64,000 nt of DNA from Ancylostoma caninum (taxonomy: Eukaryota > Nematoda > Chromadorea > Rhabditida > Ancylostomatidae). The translations under genes were made by a program, and so were the position numbers. Position 1 is the first letter of the stretch. Each line of letters opens with the position of its first letter. Below are positions 47,389-59,255 of the stretch, in pieces. The stretch spans positions 62,001 through 126,000 of the forward strand of contig JBAJFG010000319.1 in NCBI GenBank assembly GCA_037903475.1, in the 5' to 3' direction. The notes below the pieces were generated by a model that did no database searches, was not told where the DNA came from, and saw only the letters and a list, made by a program, of their open reading frames with translations.

Positions 47389-50300
47389 AAACTGGAACTC
47401 CTACAGAACTGTTTACATTTCTTTCAAGGCTGTAAATACACTAGCGGCCGAGACTTCACCAAAAAAAAATCTCGAGACTTCGCGAGAAATCGCATACTTC
47501 CCGAGATTTCCTGTAACATCATTGAAAATTGCAAAATCATGAATAAAAATAAGAAAACCATCTTTTTTTCTAAGCACCAAATATTTTGGAGTCACATTTG
47601 ATGGCGAATATTTGAATTCGTGTGAGAATAACACGTTATTTGGTCTTCAGAATAATGATTGTATGATTTGACCTAGTTTAAGATTTATATTTTACAAGAA
47701 ATGTGGCACTGCACCTTGGATGTCTGCGTATACACCAGCACCCTCTACAATTCTGGAAAGCTTCTTCGTGTCCCCTCGTCTCCTTCTCGTTTTCTTAATT
47801 AAACTTCTTTTTTTAAGACCATTATCCTCTCTCTCTTTTGGAAAAGGAGCCAGCTGGCGTTAGTTCAGTCTTGATCCAAGGTTCATCCACAGTTTGAGAA
47901 CGACCTCTTAGTCCATCCCGCCCATTTACGTCACTACGACCGAATACGTCAAATGAGACGTATACGATCGAAGAGAATACCACCCGGCGTACTGTAAATA
48001 ACTTCCTTATCACCTGCCCACGTGAGGCAGGGCGCGGTCCACGTCTATGCCGACATTCTGTTCCTGGTTCACAATTGAAGATGAGTAGAGCAGTCTGACC
48101 GGTAATGCGCTCCTTAATGCGCTCGTGATGGTTGTTCTTTAGGCCGTGAAACACGGACAGATTAGGAGAAGGAGAACTCGATACAAAGAACGTTCATGAA
48201 TTAAGTGGATCATTCTGGAACGTTCTGGAACTAACTGCAAGGCACAAAAGCTTAGCTAGGAATATTAGAACGACTTTTTTCAAGACTTTGTTTATTCGTA
48301 CTCAATTAATGTTTGCTCGGGACAAGAATACAGAATAATTTGCAGGGGCATTAGTCATGAAGAAGCTTTCCGTTTTTTGCTGTGGAGAAAGAGCTATCAG
48401 CACCACATTTGCATCTCACCTTGTTGTGATTTATTTGAATCCACAACTTTAATTTCTTGGTGTCAATTGTTGCCTTGATGAGTGCTGATATCTTGTGGAG
48501 AAATAAACAAAACAACAAATAGGGAAAACAATGAAAAACGAGAAAAAAGCCTGATCCGTTCCACGTCCACCTCTAAACAAGTCCAATTTCTCCGGCCACT
48601 CCAAGGCAAATCGGTCCAGATATTCATCAAGAAGCCGAAAATAGCGCCTACACGCTGCTAGTTCAAGGATTGTTGCTTTTTTAAGTTGGCTATAGGTTGA
48701 AAAAGAGCTATTCTATCGTATTTCCTCCTTATACTAAAGCAAAATGGAAGAGGGACGTTTTTGCCGCGTTCTCCCTTTTGAAAACAAACTAACCAAAGAT
48801 AGGCAAGATTTAAGTTTACTTTTCTTGCTATTACGGCTCTTGGCTGTCTAAATTCACATCAGCCAAAAGGCTGAGACCTCAAAACCAATCCGAGCTTCTC
48901 AGGATTCGAAGAAAAAACTGGTATGCTTTCTCTGACACCTTAACACCTTTAACACCCAAACTAATGTCCACCTCCGAACATGTTTATGGGAAGGTTCTGG
49001 GCTTCACGCTCACCCAGAAGGGACGATGTTCCTGAGTAAAATGTGGTTTGTCTTGCTATCTTTACCATTACTTGTCATAACTGCCTGAGACAGACGAGTC
49101 GCTCCACCGAGTCATACTCATCTTGACCAGGACAACTCGTCCACTTCTTAAGGCTCGTAGACCACAACCCTCAAAGGAGCGTTCATGGATACGGGTAGAA
49201 ATGGCCGCAATTTAGATCTACTGGTATTCCTCATGCACCACCCTAGTGAGATGTAATTGCTTATGTACAGCTTCGGTAGATGCACTAGCTGCACTTGTCG
49301 GATCTACTTATGTCAAGTAGAGTTTTCCATAGTTACAGTGCCATTAACATAAATGACATCATGGTTCTATTTTTGCAAATTTAGTTTTTATTTTGAATTT
49401 GATTTTCTCAAGAAAGTCCTAAATTGTAGCGAACGCCTCCCCCACCGGCGATCCCAAGCAATAAGTCATTTTTAATTACATCGAACTAATGACTGCGCGG
49501 TAAGAAAACACCGCAACGTCTTGATTGTTCTCATCATCTCAATCGAGATTAATCGCAGCGATTTATCATGACGCGATGGAGCTCATATGAAGAGCACGTC
49601 GTGCTCAGTCGACAGCTAAAGAAGTGCTCAGAGTCAACACAGCGCCGAGGAGACGTGGCAAGTCGCGACTTCGATCGCATAAACAGACCACTTAATGATG
49701 CGATTGTAAAAACGTAGCGCTCAACTGGCACAACTCTGCAGAAGTTAGGTCACAGTCTGTCGTTTCTCTAGAAGAATTGGCTATATTGAATAGCGAGAAC
49801 ATCCCGTAGAGAATCAATTATAGCGGGGCCGTTCCAATAAAATGGAGAATTTCAAGCAGGTTGATGTTATTTATAGGAGCAGGAAAACATAGAAAACAGC
49901 CATATTCCATAACGACCGGCGATATTTCGAAACACTGCCACTCTGTTCCTGTGTAAATATCGTTTAGCATCGCCAGAAAAAGCTTCATGGATCTCAGTCA
50001 GCTGCTGGGATAGTTGGTCTTGGAAACAAACTTTCTTCAGATCACTTTTTCGCAATCAAGTATACATTTTGCCAGACATTCAGTCGACAGTTGCGTTGTT
50101 CTTTGACAAAAATTGGCCGCATTTGATCGATATAATCTGGAAAGAGCAACATTGTTTGGGTGCGGCGTGTTGTACCGAGAAATGGCGGTGCTGACGAGCT
50201 TTCTGATTGGCCATATTGATCAGATGGCGAATCACAGAGCAGCGCCGCAGTGATCTTCCTAATAGGAATGCTGCAAACCACATTCTCAACCTTTTTACAG

Positions 50301-51435
50301 TAAGGGACCACTGCTCGTATTAAGTCAAGGCTGAAAAAAAAGATGAGGAAACGAAATTTAGAAGGGAGGAATTTCCGAGAAAGAAAAAGCAGAATTGACT
50401 GTTCCAAGAAAGATGAAATTAATTTACCAGAATGGATGAGATTTCTTGAGAAAGCAGAGAGATGTGTAGTAGGTCATGATGAAATAGGGGTACATTTCAT
50501 CCATAGAGTTGAATTATTTAAAATCCCACAATTAAATTTGATTCATTTTCTCCATGAGTCTCGCTTATTTTTCTCAACGAAAATTTGTACCCAGAATGAC
50601 CAAATATTATATGAGGTCCGAGTTAGCAGTGGATGCAGGACGACATTGACGATCGTTGCGTATTCTTTGAAGTTTTATTTCTGAAAATTTAAAACTAATA
50701 TTATCGGAATACCGTCGGTTCGAGCCGGGAACTGGCGAAGGCCTCCAAAATCCCTCCCCCTCCCCCTCAGCTTCTCTCTGATCATTGTTCCTGGATTGAG
50801 ATAACCTCAGCAATCAAAAATAACAATAGTCAAATGTGACATGTCCTATTAGCCCTCTGTAACGAGACGCACCTCAATCCAAACCTCGGCGACTGCATCG
50901 GAGTTAAATATTCGCTCGCCAACAGCTTCATTCATCAGTACGATTGTAAGCTGTACACCAGACGAGATGGTGATAAATCCTCTCTCGTTCTCAACGCTCA
51001 CAGCAAAAAGCACCGTGGCCACGTTTATTCATGGCTTAGAAGCGCTGTGTACGAAGCCAGCCCCACGTGGGCCAGGGCAATGAATGAATATCAATCCATA
51101 AATCAAGCGAATGAGGAAAAGAAGTTGCCCAGAAGTCGGAAAAGTCACGAGGTTGCCGTTGGGGTTCTTTTCTTCTGCCTGAACAACGCAAGCTTCTTTT
51201 TGAGCCACAACATGATTTAGGATGTGTGGAAAAAGCCAGTGCTCGTGCATCCTTCTTTGAAATGGTCTTGATAGCGACTGAGAAACCCCGGTGGGTAACC
51301 AGCTGCACTGCCACTCGTCACAGTCCGTTATCCGCAGGACCTTCACCAGACCAGTTCTATGTATGCCGTTAAACGGTAACTGCGAAGTCAATAAATGACT
51401 TTTAATAGTGAATCGAGACTGCGGTAACTCGTCCG
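47389..51435. other. no supported gene
   Basis: Two minus-strand frames, 50042-50407 and 49867-50055, overlap by 14 bp and could be one frameshifted coding relic, but nothing in them is recognised. The minus frame 51029-51391 is likewise unassigned. Confidence 0.4.
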
Positions 51436-53480
51436 GAAATCAGCCAGATACCGATCTCTTCACCCCGTGAACCCGTTCCAGAAATCTAATGCTCACTTTT
51501 TTTCGGACGAAAAACGCACCCTGCCCGTTTCGAAACTGTACCGAGGCCTGAGTCACAGCGATCGTGGCCCACACCTACGCAACGCTGATCAACGTCGTTC
51601 TCAGTTCACCTCAGTACCGACACCCTGCCGCTCTCGCTCTCCCCGCCGCGCCATTGTTGTGCCCCGCCCCTGCGTCCCTATCCCCCGTTCACGTGCCGTG
51701 CGCATGAGCCCCGCGGCCCGCCTCCCCGCTCCCCCCGTTCTCGCTCAGTAGCGTTGTGCGCCGACACCGGCGCAGCTCGCTCGAGCCCCTGTAGCCGTTG
51801 CGAGCTGAAGCAGATTTGACCCTTCTTGTAGCATTCTGACTGCATACCACTTCCGCCACCCCATTTTACGCGGCCGCAACCCATACTCATAGATCACGCC
51901 CGTGGTGACTGCTCGAAGTTGCGCCGCCGTCCAGCCGCTCCAACATCGGCAGTCGCCTTTGTTTGATGCGTATCGATTGGCCGGCAACCCGCACATGGCA
52001 ATCCTGTTTTCGACGGCGTTGTTCAACCACTTTCCAACCCTGGAGTGCAAAAAATTGGTGTGCTTGCCTGTGAAGACCTGTCCTGTCGACGTCGTCGTCT
52101 CATGCCTCCATGCCAGGGGCGTTTTCTGCCTTTTTTATGCTCCAATAAGTGCTCAAAGTGATCTCTGATGTAGAACCTGAATGCATCTCAGGACATTTCC
52201 TGTGTTTGTGCACTCACAGCTGTTTGTCTCCGTTTTACTATCATTTTTCACGCGCACTTCGTGAGCGAAAACAGAAAGATCACCGGCAAAACAGGCTCTC
52301 TATGAGCGACGAATGATTTTGAATTCGGAAGGAGTGCGGTGGTTTGGGTCCCTCCAATTTGATGAAATAGGCAATAGGCGAAATGGAGCCGCATGCATTG
52401 GAAAAAAAAACTTTTTGTGCTTTCATCGATGTTTGATGCCAGATTCTACAAAAGAAACGAATTTTGCTGACGGCGAAGAAGTGCCATCCACGAAGAAAAT
52501 GAGTTTCTTTTTTAAAGTTAATATTCGGAAACTTTCAGAAAATTATGGAATGGTTCCTGCTGCTCGATTTCTTGATGTCTAAAATTTTCAAAAAAAAAAT
52601 CGTTTTTCTAGACCACCCAGTTGTTTTACTTCCATCTAACCCTAATTGACAGCTAATCCATGTTTTTACATCAAGATATATCCTTTTCAAAAGCTGTACC
52701 GCTTGAATATTTGTCTCTGCGATGTACTTTTCTCATCTACTATGCATCGCGCAATTTCCTCTTTTTTCTCTCTAGCGTCCCTCCACTTGGCTTTTTTTTA
52801 GTGAAACGGATTATAGCTTTACTACCCAGGCGAAGATTATATTGCTTCTGGATCCTTATGGGGTAAACAACTTGGACCCTCAAGACTTTGTGGATCCTCT
52901 TTTTTCAAGGTGGAACTGCGAGCAGCGCATTTTCTTTTTTTTTTTCGTAGGCCGAGGAGGCATATCGTTGGGTTATGGTATAAATAACAAAGCATTGTAC
53001 CCATGTCTTCGCTGATTCCTTCCGTTTTCCTTTTTTATATTTCTATTCTTGGTTTTTTAATCACTGTGATCCTTGCCTATGCCCTTCTGGAATCCAGAAG
53101 ATTGTGATTATTTGATTATTTATTTGCTCCCTAACCCCGCGTTTACCACGCTTTCCTCATGCGTTTTTATAACTCACACATGTAACAACCTCATACTAAG
53201 TCTCATGTCTGTGGTTTGTGCTTGTTCTTTTGCACTTTGTCCGTTTATTTTCATAGAACGATCCGCCTGTTTACACCTCACTCAGTTCTCGATTCATTCA
53301 ACAATCGCAGTGTGAGAGCTGAGGCTTGAACTCTCTCATCTGGACGTTCTCTGCGCGCCACTTCGAAGCACTATCGGGCCCCGCCCCCGGGGCGACGTGA
53401 CGTTCGGGGAGTGCAGTCAGTCAGTGGACGTTTTTGGTGCTGCCCGCCATTCTGACACACTAGGCAGTCCTCCTCCGAGA
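51436..53480. promoter_or_regulatory. GC-rich blocks upstream of the phosphatase
   Basis: Two GC/CpG-rich blocks, about 51440-52100 and 53330-53480, lie 0.8-2.9 kb upstream of the phosphatase start codon. The second has a GGCCCCGCCCCCGGGGC box and GACGTGACGTTC, a CRE-like sequence. They could be promoter or 5' untranslated sequence of that gene. The link is inferred from position and composition. Confidence 0.3.
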
Positions 53481-54308
53481 TACAGTTCCTCGCTTACATT
53501 GGTATCGCATGTGGTGGTCCTTAGGCAAGCTTACTCATAGTGGGAGGGCCTAAAGGGGAGGGCCTAACCGCATGTGACCGGGGATCGGAGCCATGCGGTC
53601 TGTCATTGAGGTTTACAATATATAGGGTGTCAAGCTGTCACTTATCTCATTGCTCAACACCCCCCCCCCCTCTCACCCCGTCCATTCTGAGATCACCGGG
53701 GGCCCCTGGGCATGTTGCTATTTGGCTTCATCCAGTATTCCCTATGACGCGACTATTGATGTGTTGTTTATGTGCGTCTGGGCTTAGCCGCACGAATGCC
53801 ATTCTGCCGCTTTTGGCCGCTCCAATGTCTGTTTTCACTCGATTCCATTCAATTATGAATAATTTTCACAGTTTACAAAATGCTATAGCCACAACTGATT
53901 CATTGATCCAAGTCATAAGAAATTTTTTTTTCTGGGATTGGAAAAAACGAGTTTTCCTGAGTAATAAACAACAGATGGTTTCGCTCTGCAAAATTTGTTT
54001 TCATCCTTCCAACCGTTGAGACTTCCTTGTTTTTCTCCTCGACTTTCCGTCGGAGTAGAAACTAAATTACTCTGTTTGTACCAGTAAACCAATCACAACG
54101 TACCACAATCGTTCTCTGGAGGCTGGCTCCTTCCACTAGGCTAGGGCTTCAATACCAGTGCCTCATCTCGGATTTGTATAGCCTATTTCTGGCTTAGTGT
54201 CTCCAACAGTTACTTGGCTTCTCAATAATGCTTTCACTCATTATTCTGTCCGTTGTCGGGCTTCGTGGTATCCCTCGATTTGCCTGAAACGCACTTGATG
54301 AAAATAGC

Positions 54309-54318
54309 TTTTTCCAGA
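54309..54318 (+). promoter_or_regulatory. possible trans-splice acceptor
   Basis: CTTTTTCCAG ends at 54317, one base before the ATG at 54319. In nematodes such a site often receives a spliced leader. It could instead be the acceptor of an upstream non-coding exon. Confidence 0.5.
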
Positions 54319-57300
54319 ATGTCGATTTCATTCCGCGTCAATCCCGAATACGCCAAAATGAGCGAAATCGTGCCGGGGCTGTTCATTTGTGGTGTGAGTG
54401 CGTTGACGCCTGACGACATGAAGAAAGGCAAGATAACCCACATCATCAACGCCACCACTGAAGTGCCGAACCTTCGAAGTTTGGGAGATATCCAGCGCAC
54501 GAAACTTTGGCTTGAGGACACCCCGCAGACCTACATTTACCCGCATCTGGAGCTTCAAAGTGATCAGGTGATTAGATTAATTTTTTCATATGCTTGGAAG
54601 TCCTCTGGATGGCTTCCTGTTCAGATCCAAGCGATCATTGCTGACGGCGGTAGGGTTCTTGTGCATTGTGTGGCCGGCGTGTCACGGTCGGCGTCGATTT
54701 GCCTCGCCTTCCTGACCAAGTATAGGTAGGCACATCGTTCTACACCCAGAAGCATTTCCAGAAAATTCCTGGCTAGAAATGAGAGATTTTCCTTGTAGGT
54801 GTCGTTCACTTCGTGACGCCTACCATCTCATGAAATCAAAACGACCGATGGTCCGCCCGAACCTTGGTTTCTGGAGGCAACTCATCGCATACGAACAGGT
54901 TGGTGACTCAATGTCTCTACTTAACTTGTACTGTACTTCTTCTGATTTCTTCTGTCATAAATTCAAAAACCAAAGTCTGCGCCCTGGGCAGCCGCTCCGG
55001 CAGCTGCTCGGCGGCGTTTCGCCTCTCACTCTCAGCGCTGTACTGTAGTAGTCATATGAGATTACGCTATGGCACGTGAAAATCCAGCACCTCTCATAGC
55101 TAACCTTACAACGTATAAAAATGACTGAGACACTTCTCGGAAACTTTTCTGTGGTCTTCGTGGCCTCGACACGGAGCAGAGTCATTGTTTGAACGAACTG
55201 ACGACTTACTTGTTTACTGCTGTTTACTGGCAACATGTTATTGGCGAGCGACATCTTTGCCAGGAAGTAAATCTCCCTTAGTAAATACTTCTCTTCGCTG
55301 TTTTTCAACGCTTCAGCGATTTTGGCTAAGTCAAGGTGGTCTCATGCTATGGGAGCAGGGCTGCGGTAACTAGTAGGGGATCCATGGACGTCCCCACTAA
55401 GATTGTGGCTCTCCCGGAGGTCCAAAATGGACAACTATCCTGAGAAAGAATTGTCGCATTCCATTTCCTTCAACTCCCAGGGAATTCCTACTCCCAGGGA
55501 TGAAGTGAAGCGAATTTTTACATGAGAAACGCCTCCGTGTCTCTAATAGGTAATTCGTGATACGATGCCTCCGTTCACGGTTTATGGATAGGTTAGCGAT
55601 TTCCTGGAAGCTCTCATGGACACAGGCACAGGTTCCGACTAATCCAGTTCGTTTCAGAAAAAAAGTAGCAAGACTTGTTATTATTTTTCTTGTTCAATTT
55701 AACGAAAAGGATGTTACAATGTTGTTGATGGGTCAGTAGAAGTGTCTCTAATAGGTAATTCGTGACACGATGCCTAAATCCACGGACTCATAGATTTATC
55801 TTCGAAAAATTCTAGCAAATTCGGTGAACCAATCCACTTCTTCTCCTGAACATCCTTATTTTTAGAAGCAATTCCTGGATGCAGAGTAGTTTTTTAGAGA
55901 ATCCAGAGAACAAACAATCTCTCACAATAGGGTCTCACCGTTGCCTCAGTGAACGCCTTAAGATCAATCGCGACGGTGGTTTTCTCGTCGAGGAGTGGGA
56001 AGAAGTCAGTTGACTGATTAGTCGTTGGCGTCGGCGCTGAGCGTGAGAGAAACAACCTTGCCTGGAACCACCAATCAACCGTCGAAACGATCGATAGTCG
56101 TGAACTAAATCGCATTTGTTCCAGAACGTGAAGGAGAACGCTGGCAGCGTTCGACTGGTTCGTGATGAGGCACAACCGGAATGCCTCCTACCGGACGTCT
56201 ACCTCTCCATTGCTATCCAGCCTCGACCGGTGGTAAGTGTCCAGCTTCTTTTCTGAGAAATCCTTGGTTTCGTGAGCATTTGCCCATAGTACTTGGAGAG
56301 CGGGGTGATGAGCAGGCCAATTATCATTCTCGAGCAAAAATCCCGACCGTACCTAAGATTTTTCTTCCGAATGCGTAAAAACGAATTGGACCCGTGGTTT
56401 TAGTGACATCTGTGTGATCAAATTAATCCACTTATATTTCTCTTGTTTTTTTTTCTCATTTAACTGATCTTTTGGTTGTTTAAAAGAACGTTTGAATCAC
56501 ACGTGAATACTAGTCCATGAAAATGTGATTAGAGCAGCTTTTTTACGGGATTTCAACGGTCCATTTCGATCCACTTCACGTTATGGTTTCGAGGGACGAT
56601 ATCTTTTCTCAAATTTTTATTTATTCATTCGATATGATAAGGAAATGGTCTGTCGCAGTAAAACTGTTGAATTTATGCGTAAAGGTTAGGGTTTTAAAGC
56701 ATACTTAGGGAGAAAACCTAAAGACGAATTTAGAAAACACTTAAATCTCATCTATCTATGTTTGACATCTTTTTTGAGCTTTTTTTTTAATTTCACAGAG
56801 GTTTTCCCTAGGAACTTTGACTGTTGTTTCATCGCTTTTCCCGAATTCAGTGTTTTCGTCGAATGTCAAGCTTTGGAGTACCGTTGTGTGCTTCGAAAAT
56901 CTCAGGAAAATAAGTATTTGATGAATACTTTTGTGTCAAAACTAAGGTTGTGTTTTGATGTAAACTCCCGAGAATTCTACGGGAACCTTCTACTCGTTCT
57001 TGTTATCAGAATATCCTTTATTTCCTTTCAATTTTTGACCCAGCATCATCCAAACATCTATTTTTACCCCACCCATCGCCCAAATATTTTCAAGCGCCAT
57101 GTGGCAGACGCTTTCACCGGGCTCGTTATCGCCGGGCCGAGTGCTGATAGGCGATTTGTTGTGCTTTCACCTGTGAATTCCTCGCGTTTTCCAGAGCCCC
57201 GACCAAGAGAGCGTCGAGCGACAAAGCGACGAGCCGCGAGAACGACGCATGTCCGGGCTGCGACCCAAGTTCCAGCCCGTGCTCGAACCTTTGTTGGAGA

Positions 57301-57320
57301 TCACTGAGGCCGTCTGCTAG
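54319..57320 (+). CDS. atypical dual-specificity phosphatase, DUSP14/18/21-like
   Basis: Five exons: 54319-54567, 54625-54725, 54799-54898, 56125-56232 and 57195-57320 (684 nt, 227 residues, stop TAG). Introns are 57, 73, 1226 and 962 bp; all start GT, end AG and keep phase. Such enzymes remove phosphate from Tyr and Ser/Thr of proteins, often in MAP-kinase signalling. The catalytic domain (residues about 16-155) has NATTEVPN, the general acid Asp67 in LEDTP, the loop HCVAGVSR with nucleophile Cys98 and Arg104, then RPNLGFWRQLI and YE. Exon 4 carries VRLVRDE and LLPDVY, matching the C-terminal block of vertebrate DUSP14/18. Exon 5 adds a charged tail (QSDEPRERR). No kinase-binding or membrane segment is seen. 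Vertebrate relatives are a little shorter (188-198). The start follows an acceptor directly; an in-frame ATG at 54298 is the alternative. Nothing is broken. Confidence 0.92.
55531..55778 (+). repeat. 38 bp direct repeat inside the third intron
   Basis: GTGTCTCTAATAGGTAATTC followed by GTGA(T/C)ACGATGCCT occurs at about 55534-55568 and again at about 55742-55776, 208 bp apart. Confidence 0.9.
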
Positions 57321-58789
57321 GATCTACTGCCGGGGTGTCGGGCGTCACCCGCTAGAGCTTATCTATGTATGTGTGTATAGTCCCTGTGTGATGGGGACCA
57401 AATTGTAAAAATCCGTGTATTTTCACAAATTTCTATGCTTATTTTCCAATTGGCTACCATCACCTATTTGTTGTTGTTTGCTAGCTGTGGGCAACTTTGT
57501 TCTGACGGTTCTCAACTCTACGTTCTTACCATTTCTTCACCATCACCACCACGCTCTCGCATACGGTCTATTACGGGTCTATTGCCTTCTATGTTGGCGA
57601 TTATTTTCATTCGATAGGGTTCAAAAGCACACGGGAAACCACCCACATCCAACTAGCTATGAGTATATTTGGTCCAACTAATATTTAGTATGTCGTTATA
57701 GTGCAATTCTCTCAAAAGAGTATGAGTTATGCGATGAACGGCGACGGCCGCGCGGGTGTACACCTCGCGGCGCAGTCTGCTGTAACCCCACCTGATTGCT
57801 ACTGATATCTTTCAACCGGTTTTCATTGTTGTGTAAATAGTTGTTGATGAAATGCTCAAATCGCTTCATTTGACTTGTGTACACGCTATAACCACACACG
57901 AAGGTTTACCGGTCCGAGTTCGGTGGACAACTGGTACAATGGAAATAGTTCACACTTCAGATGCGACATCTTGGAAACAAAATGGAATTATTATGCATTC
58001 CTTGAAGGATTTTGTCAGCGGCTTTGCTCATATAACAAATGTTCATAATAAGAAGTAACAGAAAAAGCCAGGATGTGGAGCAATGTCCCCGGGAGAGGGG
58101 CACCACTACTATTGGCCAGTTCACCCAAGTGACCAGTCGTAGAGCTCGACTTGCTTATCCCGGGTACCTAGCTCCACAACCCAAAAACCCTGTAACATGG
58201 AGGATCAAGCGTTCAAAAAATGAAAAAAAATCAAGTTGGTCGCGAAAACGCTGTTGAAAAAAAAACCGCTCCAAAATTTAGTTTTCTATGTGTCCAATTG
58301 TTCTCCAGTGAGTGGAAAATGATTCAGTTCCACTACTTTCGCATCGATCTAACGTTTCCTAGATAACTTCTGCGCAGTATTCACATATGGACACACCTCT
58401 AGACCGGTTTCCATGAGCACCATGCACTTGCAGTCATCTTTTAAAAGTTTCTGTCGTCGCTGTCTAGATAGTTCTGGATTGGAGAGACGATAAGCGGAAT
58501 TGTCAACTCATTCCAGTATGACCTTTCCGCAAACAAGCTGGACCAGTCCGATTTGTCTGTGCAGTTTACTGTACTACAGAGTAGTTTGACACCTTTTGGC
58601 GGTGTTACCTGTGCGGGGATTGATGAACGTTCCCGGGAGGTCTTAGATTTCTCGCTAATCCCGATTGGTCGAGTTTTTGTGGTGAAACGTGACATCTTTT
58701 TCGCTTTTAAACATTACGTGTTAGGCTATCCGTCTCAAAACTGTCGCTCGGACAAATTGTACTAATTTCTACCCAGAAAATTCGTCCGT
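57321..58789. other. 3' flank of the phosphatase; no supported gene
   Basis: No canonical AATAAA was found just after the stop. Further on, a 95-codon + frame without ATG (about 58477-58764) contains SVQFTVLQSS and LIPIGRVFVVKRD, while the opposite strand is open at 58441-58695. Neither is recognised, and at most one can be real. Confidence 0.4.
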
Positions 58790-58922
58790 TTAGAGCGGCG
58801 CGTTGCTCACGACCTTCGCGGGCGCGTTCATGAATTCCCACACTGACTGCTCAGCAACCTGGACGTTGCACACGAAATTTCCACAACAAGTATAGCCCTC
58901 GCCATTCTTATTCAGGTTTACG
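58790..58922 (-). CDS. possible terminal exon of an unrecognised gene
   Basis: The minus strand is open from an acceptor-like GTAGCGCAG (exon from 58922) to TAA (58790-58792). It reads VNLNKNGEGYTCCGNF, then VCNVQVAEQSVWEFM and NAPAKVVSNAPL. The last part is GC-rich with biased third positions, unlike the flanks. GEGYTC resembles the Tyr-x-Cys strand of immunoglobulin-like domains, but that is weak. Upstream exons were not found. Confidence 0.3.
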
Positions 58923-59104
58923 CTGCGCTACGCGCTACGCCTCACCACGCCTCAACAGCAGGGCGGTTCTGACACGTCCTGACAAGTAGGTTTTTTTGGG
59001 CATTAACAAGTCAGGGCCTGTGAAGGCTTTGAAGACCTGTCAACATCCATGTGGTTTGTGTCAATACATGTCAGTATCTGTCAGAACCTGTTTGGCACAG
59101 TAAC

Positions 59105-59255
59105 GAAACCGTGTCGCGAGGGTGTGGTGCGTTATACCTGGAGAGTGGGTGTTGCCAAGCTCTACGATTGGTTAGTTCACCCAACCAACCAATTGCAGGA
59201 CTCATTAGCGCCGCCCACTGCAGGTATAACCTTCCACACCTATGTCGCGGCCGTG
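59105..59255. mobile_element. small foldback element
   Basis: GTGTCGCGAGGGTGTGGTGC and GTTATACCTG (59111-59140) pair with CAGGTATAAC and TTCCACACC-TATGTCGCGGC (59221-59252). The pairing continues inward through AGAGTGGGTGTTG against GCGCCGCCCACTG, and a small TTGGTTAG/CCAACCAA hairpin sits at the centre. Non-coding; TIR-type MITE or foldback. Confidence 0.7.

Noticed and set aside
50711..50725. B-box-like GGTTCGAGCC suggesting a tRNA
   Set aside because: No A-box or cloverleaf at the right distance.
51036..51314. Possible Tc1-type block (DFWATSFPHSLDLW) on the minus strand
   Set aside because: The similarity to the DFWPPSSPDLNP-type block is too weak and no other transposase block is in frame.
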